Source: JAYSFC01 sp041913505
GTDB lineage: Bacteria > Pseudomonadota > Gammaproteobacteria > Burkholderiales > Burkholderiaceae_C
DNA length: 64,000 bases
NCBI GenBank assembly: GCA_041913505.1
Contig: JAYSFC010000001.1
Span: 1 to 64,000, forward strand
Direction of reading: 5' to 3'
Part shown: positions 9,301 through 15,915 of the stretch, piece after piece
How positions within the stretch are numbered: position 1 is the stretch's first letter
Layout: every line of letters begins with the position of its first letter
Position numbers and translations under genes: made by a program
Notes under the pieces: model-generated
The model's input: only the letters and a program-made list of their open reading frames with translations
What the model was told of the DNA's origin: nothing
Database searches by the model: none

Positions 9301-9695
9301 ATCTCCGAGACGACCACGCGCCAAGCCTCCTGGCGCGCCTCGTAGTAATCGGCTTTCTCGGCGTCGCTGCCGAAGGCGTGGACGAGCGAGAACTCCTTTG
9401 GGTCGTCGATGGTGATGTCCCATCCCTGGCGGTGGTCGTCGCCCGCATTGCGAGCCAGCGGCCGGCCTGTGGCGGCGTGGAAGCCTCGCGCGACAGCGTC
9501 GGTCTTCACCTCGTCGAACGCCTCATCAGCCGACAGGCCCACGGCGGCCAGCCCTCCGCCCGCGCGCCACACGCCCAAAGCGCTCTTGTGGTGGTAGTCG
9601 GTGAAGACGGGGGCATGCGCCTCCTTGGCCAGGTAGTTGAGCTGCCTGCCTCCGCCCTTCGAGCGCGGCTTGAACGCGACGATCTGGCCAATCAT
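6339..9695 (-). CDS. MOBF (TrwC/TraI-like) relaxase-helicase with a C-terminal ankyrin-repeat domain
   Basis: The 1118-aa protein starts at 9695, where ATG overlaps the stop of the upstream gene (ATGA) behind a good AAAAGGA site; the frame is open further upstream but not coding there. Residues 1-300 form a TrwC relaxase domain with candidate nicking tyrosines Y21 and Y34 and a metal-binding HKHGH (165-169). A RecD2/TraI-type helicase follows (Walker A in GEAGTGKST, LLIDECGML, and YAHSFHKSQGST near the end). From about residue 953 there are three to four ankyrin repeats (TALHRAAEMGNARASFALI and similar), then a basic proline-rich tail. TrwC and TraI normally lack ankyrins. It nicks oriT and unwinds the transferred strand. 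The class is certain; the role of the ankyrin tail is unknown. Confidence 0.92.
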   Translation of the reverse strand: MIGQIVAFKPRSKGGGRQLNYLAKEAHAPVFTDYHHKSALGVWRAGGGLAAVGLSADEAFDEVKTDAVARGFHAATGRPLARNAGDDHRQGWDITIDDPKEFSLVHAFGSDAEKADYYEARQEAWRVVVSEIERLARPKYAGHEGPVKIAMEIFEHDDSRSGDPHKHGHGFLFNVGVLPNGKTCAIDVQPIMASKAYLGQLYQSELARQFGLKGRAVAFEERESTDKRTKTRYIVATIPNLATPEQIEGFSERAGDIAKSLDESGIRKTAKAKNAAALKTRDEKTLTRDQMREIWDGKAKKLGLDFEAFHRAMDAPGLDIRDRAGAHGRMRAEMEELAKKAIDGNGLITEHEIAFAAARAMRGNELKVIRLAIEQIEKTLVPVEENHFGRSFTTKECLELEARMMKQFKAMAAAPAPIAIAQEAVAAAGRAWQAKTGHKLTAEQWQAASHIVCGAGLLANIEGEAGTGKSTLMEVAAEAWKAKGLRVLGAAPTGKAAEALAASLGEAETCARLLIDIEKGKKAFDDKTVLLIDECGMLATPQYAKLVNHAFKAGAKVVCVGDRKQLAAIGMRGGFDAAIEAAGMASISENRRQKDAVALGVEIGKLFRDGKAHEAMALVDEEGRLSVAADEVSVVNEVAKRWIEDTASPMEKMVLAELVETVGELNSAIREARIAAGQIEPGREVELETKDGARFTQELSRGDKIMFLQNATKQSGVRDLATGQPACPKNGMAGVIEAIRQTRDGSHQLTVRIDDGRRMQFETADYATFALGYAHSFHKSQGSTARNVYAVAEGSQVADLGLAYVGATRHKNDCHIFTTEEALAKWNARAANLADSRMVSEKIQGQAAEPARTPEQAAMAAAQAAGVAADRAAKRPEARPAHAEPEAARQEPAAPTPKLGDFSAVAMARLLERRTQMEKGEGDGRRGRAGRAGASVPSKRGGPAQALTAADEMARELARAIAANDGARIAELASLGADLNAPYRGNQPPLRMAIEGRKTEAFEALLDAGADPNAVHGRNQQTALHRAAEMGNARASFALINAGADLLATDKGGHSAGALARDAGHHELADHLLHAEGNVRGEVEAQAERDRLRAQKSPNYIKPPTFDPPWLRGPELGR

Positions 9696-10528
9696 TTTCC
9701 AGATCCTTTTCCGCCTGGCCCGGAGCCCCGGCGGCGGCGCGCGCGCTCGGCCTTGAGGGACGCGGATTCCCGGAAGGCCCGGACGGCGACCTCGGCGAGG
9801 GAATTGAGCTGCTCGCGCTCCAACGCTTCGGCTGCTGCCGCCTTGGCGGGATCGACAGGCGCGGCCTTCGGCGCGGGAGCGTCGTAGCCATGCGGCAAAA
9901 GTTGGGCTTCTTCCCTGCCTTCGGCGTCGAGCCGGTCGATTTCGGCGTCGAGCGCCAGGAGCATCGCGGTGATGTCGGGATCGTCGGTGGGTTTGTTGGA
10001 CGGCAACGTGCCCTCTGGGCCGATGCCGATCGCGCGGGCGAAGGCGGCCAATGGGCCGACGCCATGGCGCGCGGCATCGACCACATGCGCCACCGAAACG
10101 TGCTCCATGCGCTTGCGGGCGACGACGGCGTCGTAGTCGCCGTCGGAGAGGGCCCCGCAAAGCTTCGTCGCCTCCGGCGACGACATCCACGAGCCGATCA
10201 GGAACGCGTCCAAGAACTCCGCGTCGTCGAGGGAGCGCCGCTGGTAAACCTGAATGGCGGCGTCGCGTTCTTCGACCGCGCTGGCCGCAGCTCTTCCGAT
10301 CGCGACCGCCCTCAAGAGCGATTTCGATTTCGCGTCGAGCTCAGACTGGGCGCGCGACAGCCGCGCCTTCGCCGAAGAGAGCGATTTGGCGAGCTTGTCG
10401 GCGCGCGACTCCTGCAGCTTCGCCAAGTTCCATTGCGAGCGCAGCGCGATGCAGGCGAACGCGGCCAGCGCGAACGCGATGAGTGCCGCGAGCGCGATGT
10501 CGAAATAGCTGGCGGACATCTGAATCAT
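9692..10528 (-). CDS. Membrane-anchored coiled-coil protein of the mobilisation operon
   Basis: This 278-aa protein has one N-terminal transmembrane segment (about residues 8-28), an Ala/Lys/Ser-rich coiled coil (about 35-90), a globular middle part and a very basic C-terminal tail. It overlaps the genes on both sides by 4 bp (ATGA), so it is co-translated with the ribbon-helix-helix protein and the relaxase. In R388 this position is held by the coupling ATPase TrwB, but this protein has no Walker motifs and is not a coupling protein. It might tether the relaxosome to the membrane. No family was recognised. Confidence 0.7.
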   Translation of the reverse strand: MIQMSASYFDIALAALIAFALAAFACIALRSQWNLAKLQESRADKLAKSLSSAKARLSRAQSELDAKSKSLLRAVAIGRAAASAVEERDAAIQVYQRRSLDDAEFLDAFLIGSWMSSPEATKLCGALSDGDYDAVVARKRMEHVSVAHVVDAARHGVGPLAAFARAIGIGPEGTLPSNKPTDDPDITAMLLALDAEIDRLDAEGREEAQLLPHGYDAPAPKAAPVDPAKAAAAEALEREQLNSLAEVAVRAFRESASLKAERARRRRGSGPGGKGSGK

Positions 10529-10797
10529 GGAGGCGCGCCTCCCGCGGCTGCGCCGCCCTCGGGGACGGCCGCGGGGCCCGTCGGGGCTGGCGGCCCCTCC
10601 GCCCGATCGGCCAGGCTTCGGCCGATGCCGTCGGCGATGGCCTCGCGGACGAAGGCCGACGGGGAGAGCGTGAGGAGCTTGGCCGCGTCGCGGATGGCCC
10701 GAGCTTCTTCGGGGGTGAGCTTGACGGTGAATACGACGCTTCTGCGATCGGCCATGGCGGTCGCCTCCTCTGGCGCTTCTTGTTGTTCTGTCGCCAT
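10525..10797 (-). CDS. Ribbon-helix-helix DNA-binding protein, relaxosome accessory factor
   Basis: This 90-aa protein has an Arc/MetJ-type core: strand VVFTVKLTPEE, then helices around ARAIRDAAKLLTL and SPSAFVREAIADGI. Such proteins (TrwA, MobC, TraY) bind oriT, help the relaxase nick and repress the operon. It is the first gene of the mobilisation operon and starts 20 bp from the candidate nic site. An internal ATG at residue 15 is an alternative start. The C-terminal proline/alanine tail is probably disordered. Confidence 0.75.
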   Translation of the reverse strand: MATEQQEAPEEATAMADRRSVVFTVKLTPEEARAIRDAAKLLTLSPSAFVREAIADGIGRSLADRAEGPPAPTGPAAVPEGGAAAGGAPP

Positions 10798-10817
10798 GCT
10801 CGCGCGCGGCCGGGGGG

Positions 10818-10830
10818 GTGTCTAGCGCCC
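10818..10830 (+). other. Candidate nic site of oriT
   Basis: GTGTCTAGCGCCC resembles the R388-type MOBF nic core, which as I recall it reads TTGTCT/ATAGCCC: 10 of 13 positions agree and the TGTCT-A junction is kept. By analogy the nick would fall between 10823 and 10824 on the plus strand. The flanking G-run and C-run can form a small hairpin across it. Confidence 0.4.
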
Positions 10831-10914
10831 CAGGCGGCCGGCCCGATGCGCGGTATTACAGGTGCGCGATTCCCGATAGGGGTTCTGTGTATAAGAAAAA
10901 ATCCCCCTGTTACC

Positions 10915-10945
10915 TGGGTCGGTCTGGCGGATGCCTGCCGACCCA
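10915..10945. repeat. Inverted repeat in the oriT region
   Basis: TGGGTCGG (10915-10922) pairs with CCGACCCA (10938-10945) around a 15-nt loop that itself contains GGCGGATGCC. It is probably a relaxosome binding structure. It abuts a second stem-loop (GCCGCGATG / CATCGCGGC, 10947-10969). Confidence 0.5.
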
Positions 10946-11353
10946 CGCCGCGATGCGACGCATCGCGGCCCTCCCCTCCGCAATGGGTGGTCAGCGTGGC
11001 GATTTCGGCCCGTGAAGTAGCTTTCGCATGGGGTGGTCGCCTGGCTGGCCTTCGCGGCTGAAACTCGAAGCCTCGTTGATTTCCGATCAGGCTTGGGCAG
11101 GGCTTCGTCCTTGACATCAGCTCCGAACCCTTGATCGCCAAGTCGGATGAGCGGCTGCATCTCTCGATGCATTTGCATTGCTTCTGCATCGGGCTGTCCG
11201 CGAGCTTCGAGCATCGGCCTAACCATCTGAATGACCTGACTTGACCCTGATCGCGCCTTGCCGGCTTGCCGACACCGCATTCGGCTGCCGTCCCCCGCCA
11301 CTTATGTCGGCAGGCTATGCATAGGCATGCCGTTCGTCGGCATCGCATGTCGC

Positions 11354-11382
11354 GGCGGCCCCTCGCTTCGCTCGGGGCCGCC
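11354..11382. repeat. GC-rich stem-loop upstream of 11452 gene
   Basis: GGCGGCCCC (11354-11362) pairs with GGGGCCGCC (11374-11382) with an 11-nt loop. It belongs to the group of GGGCCGC-type hairpins scattered between genes of this element (also 15796, 17725, 21401). Confidence 0.5.
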
Positions 11383-11451
11383 GTTGGGTCTTTACAGGAC
11401 TTTTCCCTTTTGAGATGTTGAACCGTCCCCTGCGCAAATGGAGCCCGCCGC

Positions 11452-11880
11452 ATGAAGCTTGATAACCATGACAAAGAAAAACTGAACGCAATGCCGCTTG
11501 ACGAACTGCAGGCGCTGGCCGCTCCAATGCTGGAGGCTCTCAAAGCGAAGAAGCTGGCTGCCCTCAAAGAGTCTCGCAAAGCCAAGAGGAAGGCCTACGA
11601 CAAGTCGCGGCGCGCGAAGACGGTGGCCGTCACCATCCGTTTCGGCGACAAGGCCTCGGCCGAGGCTGTGCGCGCAATCGTCAAGCAGTGGAAGGCCGCC
11701 GCAAACTTGAACGGCCGCACGGTCGCCGACGAGGTGGCGGCGGCAAAGGCGCGGCTGCCCAGCGGAACTCGCCGCGCGCGTGGTTCGGCCAAGCCCGCGT
11801 CGGTTCTGTCTTCTTCTCCGGCGTCGAACGTCGGGAAGCCTGCGGCGGCATCCCACAAAACTTCGGATGAACGCAGGTGA
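11452..11880 (+). CDS. Small basic protein of unknown function
   Basis: This 142-aa protein is rich in Lys, Arg and Ala. An N-terminal helical, charged part (KLDNHDKEKL...ALKESRKAKRKAYDKSRR) is followed by an RHH-like stretch (TVAVTIRFGDKASAEAVRAIV) and a low-complexity tail. That pattern suggests a nucleic-acid-binding protein, possibly another relaxosome or partition accessory factor, since it is divergent from the mobilisation operon across the candidate oriT. The next gene starts with GTG overlapping its stop (GTGA). No family was recognised. Confidence 0.55.
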   Translation: MKLDNHDKEKLNAMPLDELQALAAPMLEALKAKKLAALKESRKAKRKAYDKSRRAKTVAVTIRFGDKASAEAVRAIVKQWKAAANLNGRTVADEVAAAKARLPSGTRRARGSAKPASVLSSSPASNVGKPAAASHKTSDERR

Positions 11881-12338
11881 AGAAGGAAGACGGCGCGCGA
11901 CACCTCAAATGCCGATGCATGTCCAGCCGCGCGACGCGGGAGCCTCGCGCTGGCGCCCTGCCCGCACAATCGGCCAGTGTCGCCGCCCTAATGTCGGTTT
12001 GTGGCTGCTCTGGAGGGGATGCCGGCTGGCTCGTTCGCTTCGACCCGACGCCCACACTCGCCGATGAGCTGGCCATCGAACTCATCGCCGTCAATCACAC
12101 CGTCTGGGTCGGCATCCTCGACAAAGCGGAAGAGCAAGGCAGGCTATTGGCCTGGCCCGACGCCGTGAAGCTCTTCCGCCCAGCATTCAAATGCGGGGCC
12201 GGCGGATCCCCCGCCGAAGAAGATTGGCGCGACGCCAAGCTTCTGGCCCAGGTGGTGGAGCGCGCCAACGAAGCGGCTGCGATAGATGCCGCGGCGCTTC
12301 CGACGGATCGAGAGGGCTCAAAGAGGAAACGGCTCTAG
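11877..12338 (+). CDS. Hypothetical protein, coupled to the 11452 gene
   Basis: The open frame begins with GTG overlapping the previous stop. The first 40 residues are Cys/Arg/Ala rich and unconvincing. From about MSVCGCSGGDAGW onward the sequence looks like a folded protein (DELAIELIAVNHTVWVGIL, WPDAVKLFRP). The C-terminal half suggests a small alpha/beta domain of unknown function. The real start may lie near residue 39. Confidence 0.45.
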   Translation: MKKEDGARHLKCRCMSSRATREPRAGALPAQSASVAALMSVCGCSGGDAGWLVRFDPTPTLADELAIELIAVNHTVWVGILDKAEEQGRLLAWPDAVKLFRPAFKCGAGGSPAEEDWRDAKLLAQVVERANEAAAIDAAALPTDREGSKRKRL

Positions 12339-12392
12339 CGAGCGTCGCCTCGCCCCTGGCCTTTGACATGTGATCGATCCGGTGTAATCGGA

Positions 12393-12800
12393 TCAGGCAA
12401 GCTCGAAGACGATGCTCTGGCTGCCGAAGCCGATCTTGCGTCCGACGGGGCGATCGACCGCGATCGCCAGGACCATGGGAACCTGCGTGGAGCGGCCATC
12501 GGAAAGAGCCTTCATCGCCCGGCTCGCCCTGGCGTCGATCCCGAGCTTGCGAAGGGCCTCGAAGCCGATGGAGAGCAGGTCTGCGGCGGGGACGGGCCGG
12601 CCCGTGAGAGTGGACTTGCGGGCCTTGGCGTAGATGCCCAGGCCGACCCGGACGATCATGCCCGCGTCCGACAGCTCCCGAAGGACCCGCCCCACTTGTC
12701 GAGGGCTGCCGAATCCCTCGAAATCCGCCCGCACGAAGGCTTGCTCGCCGCTAGCGAGCAAGCGCGCTTCGATTCGGCCTCTGACGGTCGGCTTTTCCAT
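12393..12800 (-). CDS. AbiEi-antitoxin-like winged-helix protein (DUF6088-like)
   Basis: The 135-aa protein (ATG at 12800; a TTG at 12860 is a longer alternative) starts MEKPTVRGRIEARLL and continues with the pattern of a short winged helix: FVRADFEGFGSPRQVGRVLRELSDAGMIVRVGLGIYAK. This matches the N-terminal DNA-binding part of AbiEi-type antitoxins and DUF6088 proteins. The expected AbiEii nucleotidyltransferase toxin is not next to it; the downstream space (12339-12392) is empty and the neighbours are unrelated. It may be an orphan antitoxin or an anti-addiction regulator. Confidence 0.6.
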   Translation of the reverse strand: MEKPTVRGRIEARLLASGEQAFVRADFEGFGSPRQVGRVLRELSDAGMIVRVGLGIYAKARKSTLTGRPVPAADLLSIGFEALRKLGIDARASRAMKALSDGRSTQVPMVLAIAVDRPVGRKIGFGSQSIVFELA

Positions 12801-12856
12801 GGCGCGATTTTCGGCGATCCGTGTCAAGCTGCCAGGCGGCGCTGGCCTCAGCGACT

Positions 12857-13175
12857 TCAACGTCCGAGGCGCCAGCGCGCTCTTCGCTCGCGCTTGACCG
12901 CCGCGGCCAGCTTTGGGAGAACCAGCTCCATCAACTGGGGGGCCGGACGGCGATGGTGAAGTGGCAACGACCTCGATCCATCGCTTGGCCAGGACGCATG
13001 GGCCTCGTGGTCAAGATCGGCTACTGGCTCTTCTGCTTCCAGCGCGGGCAGCCACTCTTCACGCGCAACGTCTGGGGCGACATCGCGATGGTTCGCGTCA
13101 TCGTCAACTTTCCGCGATGCAAGCGAATCTTCTATGCAGGGTTCGGACTTTTGCCGAACCGTCCTCGCTAGACGA
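12857..13175 (-). pseudogene. Open frame of ~105 codons without a start codon
   Basis: The minus-strand frame ending at 12857-12859 is open back to the 13176 gene. Its composition looks protein-like (VDDDANHR, AREEWLPALEAEEPVADLDH, then MELVLPKLAAAVKRERR), unlike the basic plus-strand frame over the same bases. No ATG, GTG or TTG opens it except very late. It is either a decayed gene, a product of frameshifting from the 13176 gene, or started from a rare codon. The plus-strand alternative (72 aa from 12952) has an odd composition. Confidence 0.3.
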
Positions 13176-13628
13176 TCACCGAGGCTTTCCCTCGGGCAAG
13201 ACAGGGTGCGGGCCCGTTATCGAGGCGGCGGAATGCGCCTGCTGCGCGCGAAGAGCCGTCACGGCGAATGCAAGGCCATCCACCTCGTCGATCTCCGCGC
13301 CATCTCGCGTGCAGATCCAACAGGTCGTGGCGGCTTCTGCTTGGGCTTCAACGGTCGCGGAGTCTCCCTCCGCCGCGAACCCGCGCACGAAGAGTTCATC
13401 GCCGGTGTCGAGCTGGAACGCCATGGGACGATCAAAAGCTTCGTCTTGCAGCGCGAATGCTCGCGCCTCGGGCTCTGTGGCGAATGCCCTGATGAAGTAG
13501 CCGCCGGAAGTCCAGAGAGTGATGGGCAAGGGCGGATTGGAAGCCGGCAACCTCCCAAGCGCCGCAGGCGCAGGACTTTCCTCCTCGCAAATGCGAAGGT
13601 TTCTGACCTCGCCTACGACTCGCCTCAT
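13176..13628 (-). CDS. Hypothetical protein
   Basis: This 150-aa protein has a strong ribosome binding site (GGAGG 7 nt before the ATG). Its middle section (SGGYFIRAFATEPEARAFAL, then MAFQLDTGDELFVRGFA) has an alternating pattern expected for a small mixed alpha/beta domain, and two cysteines (CWIC) are present. No family was recognised. It is read in the same direction as the AbiEi-like gene and the 13692 gene. Confidence 0.6.
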   Translation of the reverse strand: MRRVVGEVRNLRICEEESPAPAALGRLPASNPPLPITLWTSGGYFIRAFATEPEARAFALQDEAFDRPMAFQLDTGDELFVRGFAAEGDSATVEAQAEAATTCWICTRDGAEIDEVDGLAFAVTALRAQQAHSAASITGPHPVLPEGKPR

Positions 13629-13691
13629 ATCAAGCCTCCGCCCAACTCCGCGTCGGCAAGTGTGACACGCTCTCGGCGCGTCGCGGGGCTC

Positions 13692-14249
13692 CTATTGACC
13701 TTGAAGACGCTGCGGTTCGTTCGGCTGCTTCGACTTCGATGGCGCCTCAGGCCGCCCCGTGAAAGACTCCACCCAAGCGCGGGCGACGGTCGTCGTCTTC
13801 AAACCGTCCTGGCTGGCCCTGAGTCGAAACCGCTCCCGGTCCTCTGTGGTCACCCGCGTTCGAATGCCGAGCGTCCAATCGCCTTCCGGGAGTTGTCCGC
13901 GCTCTCGCTGGTGTTGGATTTCCGCCTCTGCGAAGGCCTTGTAGCCAGCAGGAAGCGACGCGTCATCGCCATTCAGATACCCGGCCAGCCAGAGGCGAAA
14001 CAGGGCTGCGGGTTTGAGGCCCAGCCTGTCGCACTTGGCGAGGAAGCGGGTCCACAGCGACCGCTCGACCGGCGCGACAAGCTTGACGGTGCCCTCGACA
14101 GGAGCCACGCGCTCCAACGGGCGGCCTCGCGGCGCGAGCTCTTCTTCAATGCCCGGAGATTCCGGGCCGCGCGACCCACCGCCTGTGGAGCCTGGCGAGA
14201 GCAATTGCGAAATCTCCGTGCTTCCGCGCTCGACCGCGAGCGCCGTCAA
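13692..14249 (-). CDS. Hypothetical DNA-binding-like protein
   Basis: The coding part of a longer open frame appears to run from about 14249 (TTG) to 13692, about 185 aa; the start is uncertain because no ATG lies nearby. Two segments look like ribbon-helix-helix units: TVKLVAPVERSLWTRFLAKC...KPAALFRLWLAGYL and RTRVTTEDRERFRLRASQDG...TTTVARAWVESF. It is divergent from the IcmC/DotE-like gene and may regulate it. Function not recognised. Confidence 0.45.
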   Translation of the reverse strand: MTALAVERGSTEISQLLSPGSTGGGSRGPESPGIEEELAPRGRPLERVAPVEGTVKLVAPVERSLWTRFLAKCDRLGLKPAALFRLWLAGYLNGDDASLPAGYKAFAEAEIQHQRERGQLPEGDWTLGIRTRVTTEDRERFRLRASQDGLKTTTVARAWVESFTGRPEAPSKSKQPNEPQRLQGQ

Positions 14250-14339
14250 TCGCCGGACGTGGCCTTCGACCCGAAGAGCGACGCGGCGAAGGCGTTCGGC
14301 TCTGCGCGCAACCTCAACGGCTGCCAATCGACGGGTCCG

Positions 14340-15725
14340 ATGCCCAATGGCGACCTCCGGGGGCAGTCTCTGTTCGTCCCGGCCCATGACTACGTGAAAG
14401 TCGCTGGCGGCGACGCGGGGGAGCTGGCGAAGGCCTCTTCGTTGACCTTCAGCGCCAAGCAATCGACAGTCGCCAGCATCGCCGCGAAAAACATCGTCGC
14501 CTCCTTCTCGACGCCCGCGATGCCCAAGGACGTGGAGAGCTCGCCTGCTGGGCAGCTCGTGACCGCGAAGGGCAAGATCCTGCAAGCCCGCCTATCGCCG
14601 GCCATCCAAGCGCTGGCGAGCATCGCCTCCTTCCGCGCTCCGGCGGCGCTGGGATCGACGTCCGCCGATGCGCTGTCCAAAAACTGGACGACGACCGCGA
14701 CGCCCGTTTACAACCGCGTCTTTCCAGCGGGGACCGAGGTTCCGAAGACTCCATCGATGGCGGAAATTCTTCGATTCGAGGTTTACCGCCGCTACATGGA
14801 TTTCGGAGGCGGAGACGATAGCTGGCTGCAACAGCTCTTGAACAGCCAGGACGCCGCTCGCGTCGGACAGATCCACGCGTTTTGCTACATCGCCGGAGCC
14901 TGGGCCGCGTTCAAGTCCTTGGTTCAGTTCAAGGAGCATTCGGAGAACCCGCACCAGGTGAAGCTCGCCAAGCCGCTCACCATGTTCTTGGTGGCGACGC
15001 TGCTGCTCTCCATGCCCAGCACGCTGCATTCCTTCTCCGAGACGCTCAAGCTTGAAGACTGCCTGGGACAAACGGGCGGCAATGAGACGGCTTCGATGGC
15101 GTCGAAAGTCTCGGCATGCTTCTCGGGTGGCGAGGCGGGCTCGGCATCGAGCCAGAACAACCAGGACCTCGCAGGCATGTTCATCGCGCTCTCGGCTTCC
15201 CTTCCTGGGATCGTCTACGCGGTGACGGTCATGGCCAAGCTCGCCGGCTTCTTCTTGCTTGCGAAGGTGGCATTCATGCTGCCCCACCTTGAACAGGGTC
15301 GCGAGACCGCATCCAAGGTGATCTGGACGGCGATCTCGGGCGTCGCGCTGTGGACGATGCCGGCAATGGCCGACTCGGTCTTGGCGACGATGCAGGCGAC
15401 GCAAGCCCAAGCGGATATCGGCGTCAGCGCGTTGGTTCCGGGGTGGGCCAAAGCTGGCGTGGGCGGGGGCGAGGAGTTCGACCAGGCCATCAAGGCCGTG
15501 ATGATGTTCGTCCAGCTCATCGGAGCGATCGCATTCTTCCGAGGCCTTCTGATCTTGAAGGCCATGGGGGAGAACAAGGACGGGGCGATGGGGCGCGCCC
15601 TCGGGCACATCCTTGGCGGCGCGGCTGCCTTGAACGTCTCGTGGTCAGTGGCCGTGCTGGCTCAAACCCTCGGATCCCATGACGTGCTTTGCTCGCAGGT
15701 CTTGAAGTCGCTGTGCGCCTTCTGA
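14340..15725 (+). CDS. IcmC/DotE-like integral membrane protein (type IVB secretion/conjugation related)
   Basis: The 461-aa protein (ATG 14340; GTG 14259 is an alternative) has a soluble N-terminal half rich in Ala and Ser, then four hydrophobic segments: around FLVATLLLSMPS, LSASLPGIVYAVTVMAKLAG, WTAISGVALWTMP and FVQLIGAIAFFRGLLILK. The last part, with QLIGAIAFFRG and GHILGGAAALNVSW, resembles the IcmC/DotE/DotV family of IncI-type and Dot/Icm transfer systems. Other transfer genes of that type are not in the window and may be to the left. The membrane topology is clear; the family assignment is by motif memory. Confidence 0.55.
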   Translation: MPNGDLRGQSLFVPAHDYVKVAGGDAGELAKASSLTFSAKQSTVASIAAKNIVASFSTPAMPKDVESSPAGQLVTAKGKILQARLSPAIQALASIASFRAPAALGSTSADALSKNWTTTATPVYNRVFPAGTEVPKTPSMAEILRFEVYRRYMDFGGGDDSWLQQLLNSQDAARVGQIHAFCYIAGAWAAFKSLVQFKEHSENPHQVKLAKPLTMFLVATLLLSMPSTLHSFSETLKLEDCLGQTGGNETASMASKVSACFSGGEAGSASSQNNQDLAGMFIALSASLPGIVYAVTVMAKLAGFFLLAKVAFMLPHLEQGRETASKVIWTAISGVALWTMPAMADSVLATMQATQAQADIGVSALVPGWAKAGVGGGEEFDQAIKAVMMFVQLIGAIAFFRGLLILKAMGENKDGAMGRALGHILGGAAALNVSWSVAVLAQTLGSHDVLCSQVLKSLCAF

Positions 15726-15795
15726 TCAGCGCAGCGCTCCTCTCGCGCGCTCCGCCGCGGAGCCTGTCGATGCAAGACCGCGTTTGCGCAAAAGG

Positions 15796-15821
15796 ATGGG
15801 GGCCGCGAACGCGGCCCCCAT
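15796..15821. repeat. Perfect GC-rich stem-loop downstream of IcmC/DotE-like gene
   Basis: ATGGGGGCCGCG (15796-15807) pairs with CGCGGCCCCCAT (15810-15821) around AA. It has no T-run. It is nearly identical to the hairpin at 21401-21425 and lies about 70 bp after the stop codon, so it may act as a terminator or mRNA 3' end. Confidence 0.55.
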
Positions 15822-15878
15822 GGGAGGCTTGACAGGCCTTGGCGCGAGCGATACAGATAAAAGCGGCGCGTCAGAGCA

Positions 15879-15901
15879 AGGGGCGGCTGTCACCCGCCCC
15901 T
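15879..15901. terminator. Stem-loop after the micropeptide gene
   Basis: AGGGGCGG (15879-15886) pairs with CCGCCCCT (15894-15901) around a 7-nt loop, just downstream of the micropeptide stop on the minus strand. There is no T-tract, so its terminator activity is uncertain. Confidence 0.4.
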
Positions 15902-15915
15902 CTCGGCTCCCGGCT

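Larger units (their letters stand above)
10798..11451. other. Candidate oriT region upstream of the mobilisation operon
   Basis: These 650 bp between divergent genes carry a nic-like motif at 10818-10830, an AT-rich stretch near 10890-10902, and three stem-loops (10915-10945, 10947-10969, 11354-11382). A weak minus-strand frame around 11080-11250 could encode a short peptide, but nothing supports it. The layout (AT-rich DNA, inverted repeats and a nic-like site next to relaxosome genes) fits an origin of transfer. Confidence 0.5.

Noticed and set aside
6621..9887. 1088-aa plus-strand open frame opposite the relaxase
   Set aside because: It mirrors the relaxase gene on the other strand, has Gly/Arg/Leu-biased composition without domains, and is explained by GC-rich third positions.
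9696..10190. Upstream extension of the relaxase open frame (165 residues)
   Set aside because: It is Arg-rich shadow sequence over the membrane/coiled-coil gene; the ATGA overlap and ribosome binding site fix the start at 9695.
10822..11301. 159-aa minus-strand frame in the oriT region
   Set aside because: A stretch near 11100-11250 is mildly protein-like, but there is no ribosome binding site, no family signal, and it runs through the inverted repeats of the oriT candidate.
13134..14339. N-terminal 400 residues of the IcmC/DotE-like open frame
   Set aside because: They overlap two better minus-strand genes and show no protein-like pattern; the real gene starts near 14340.
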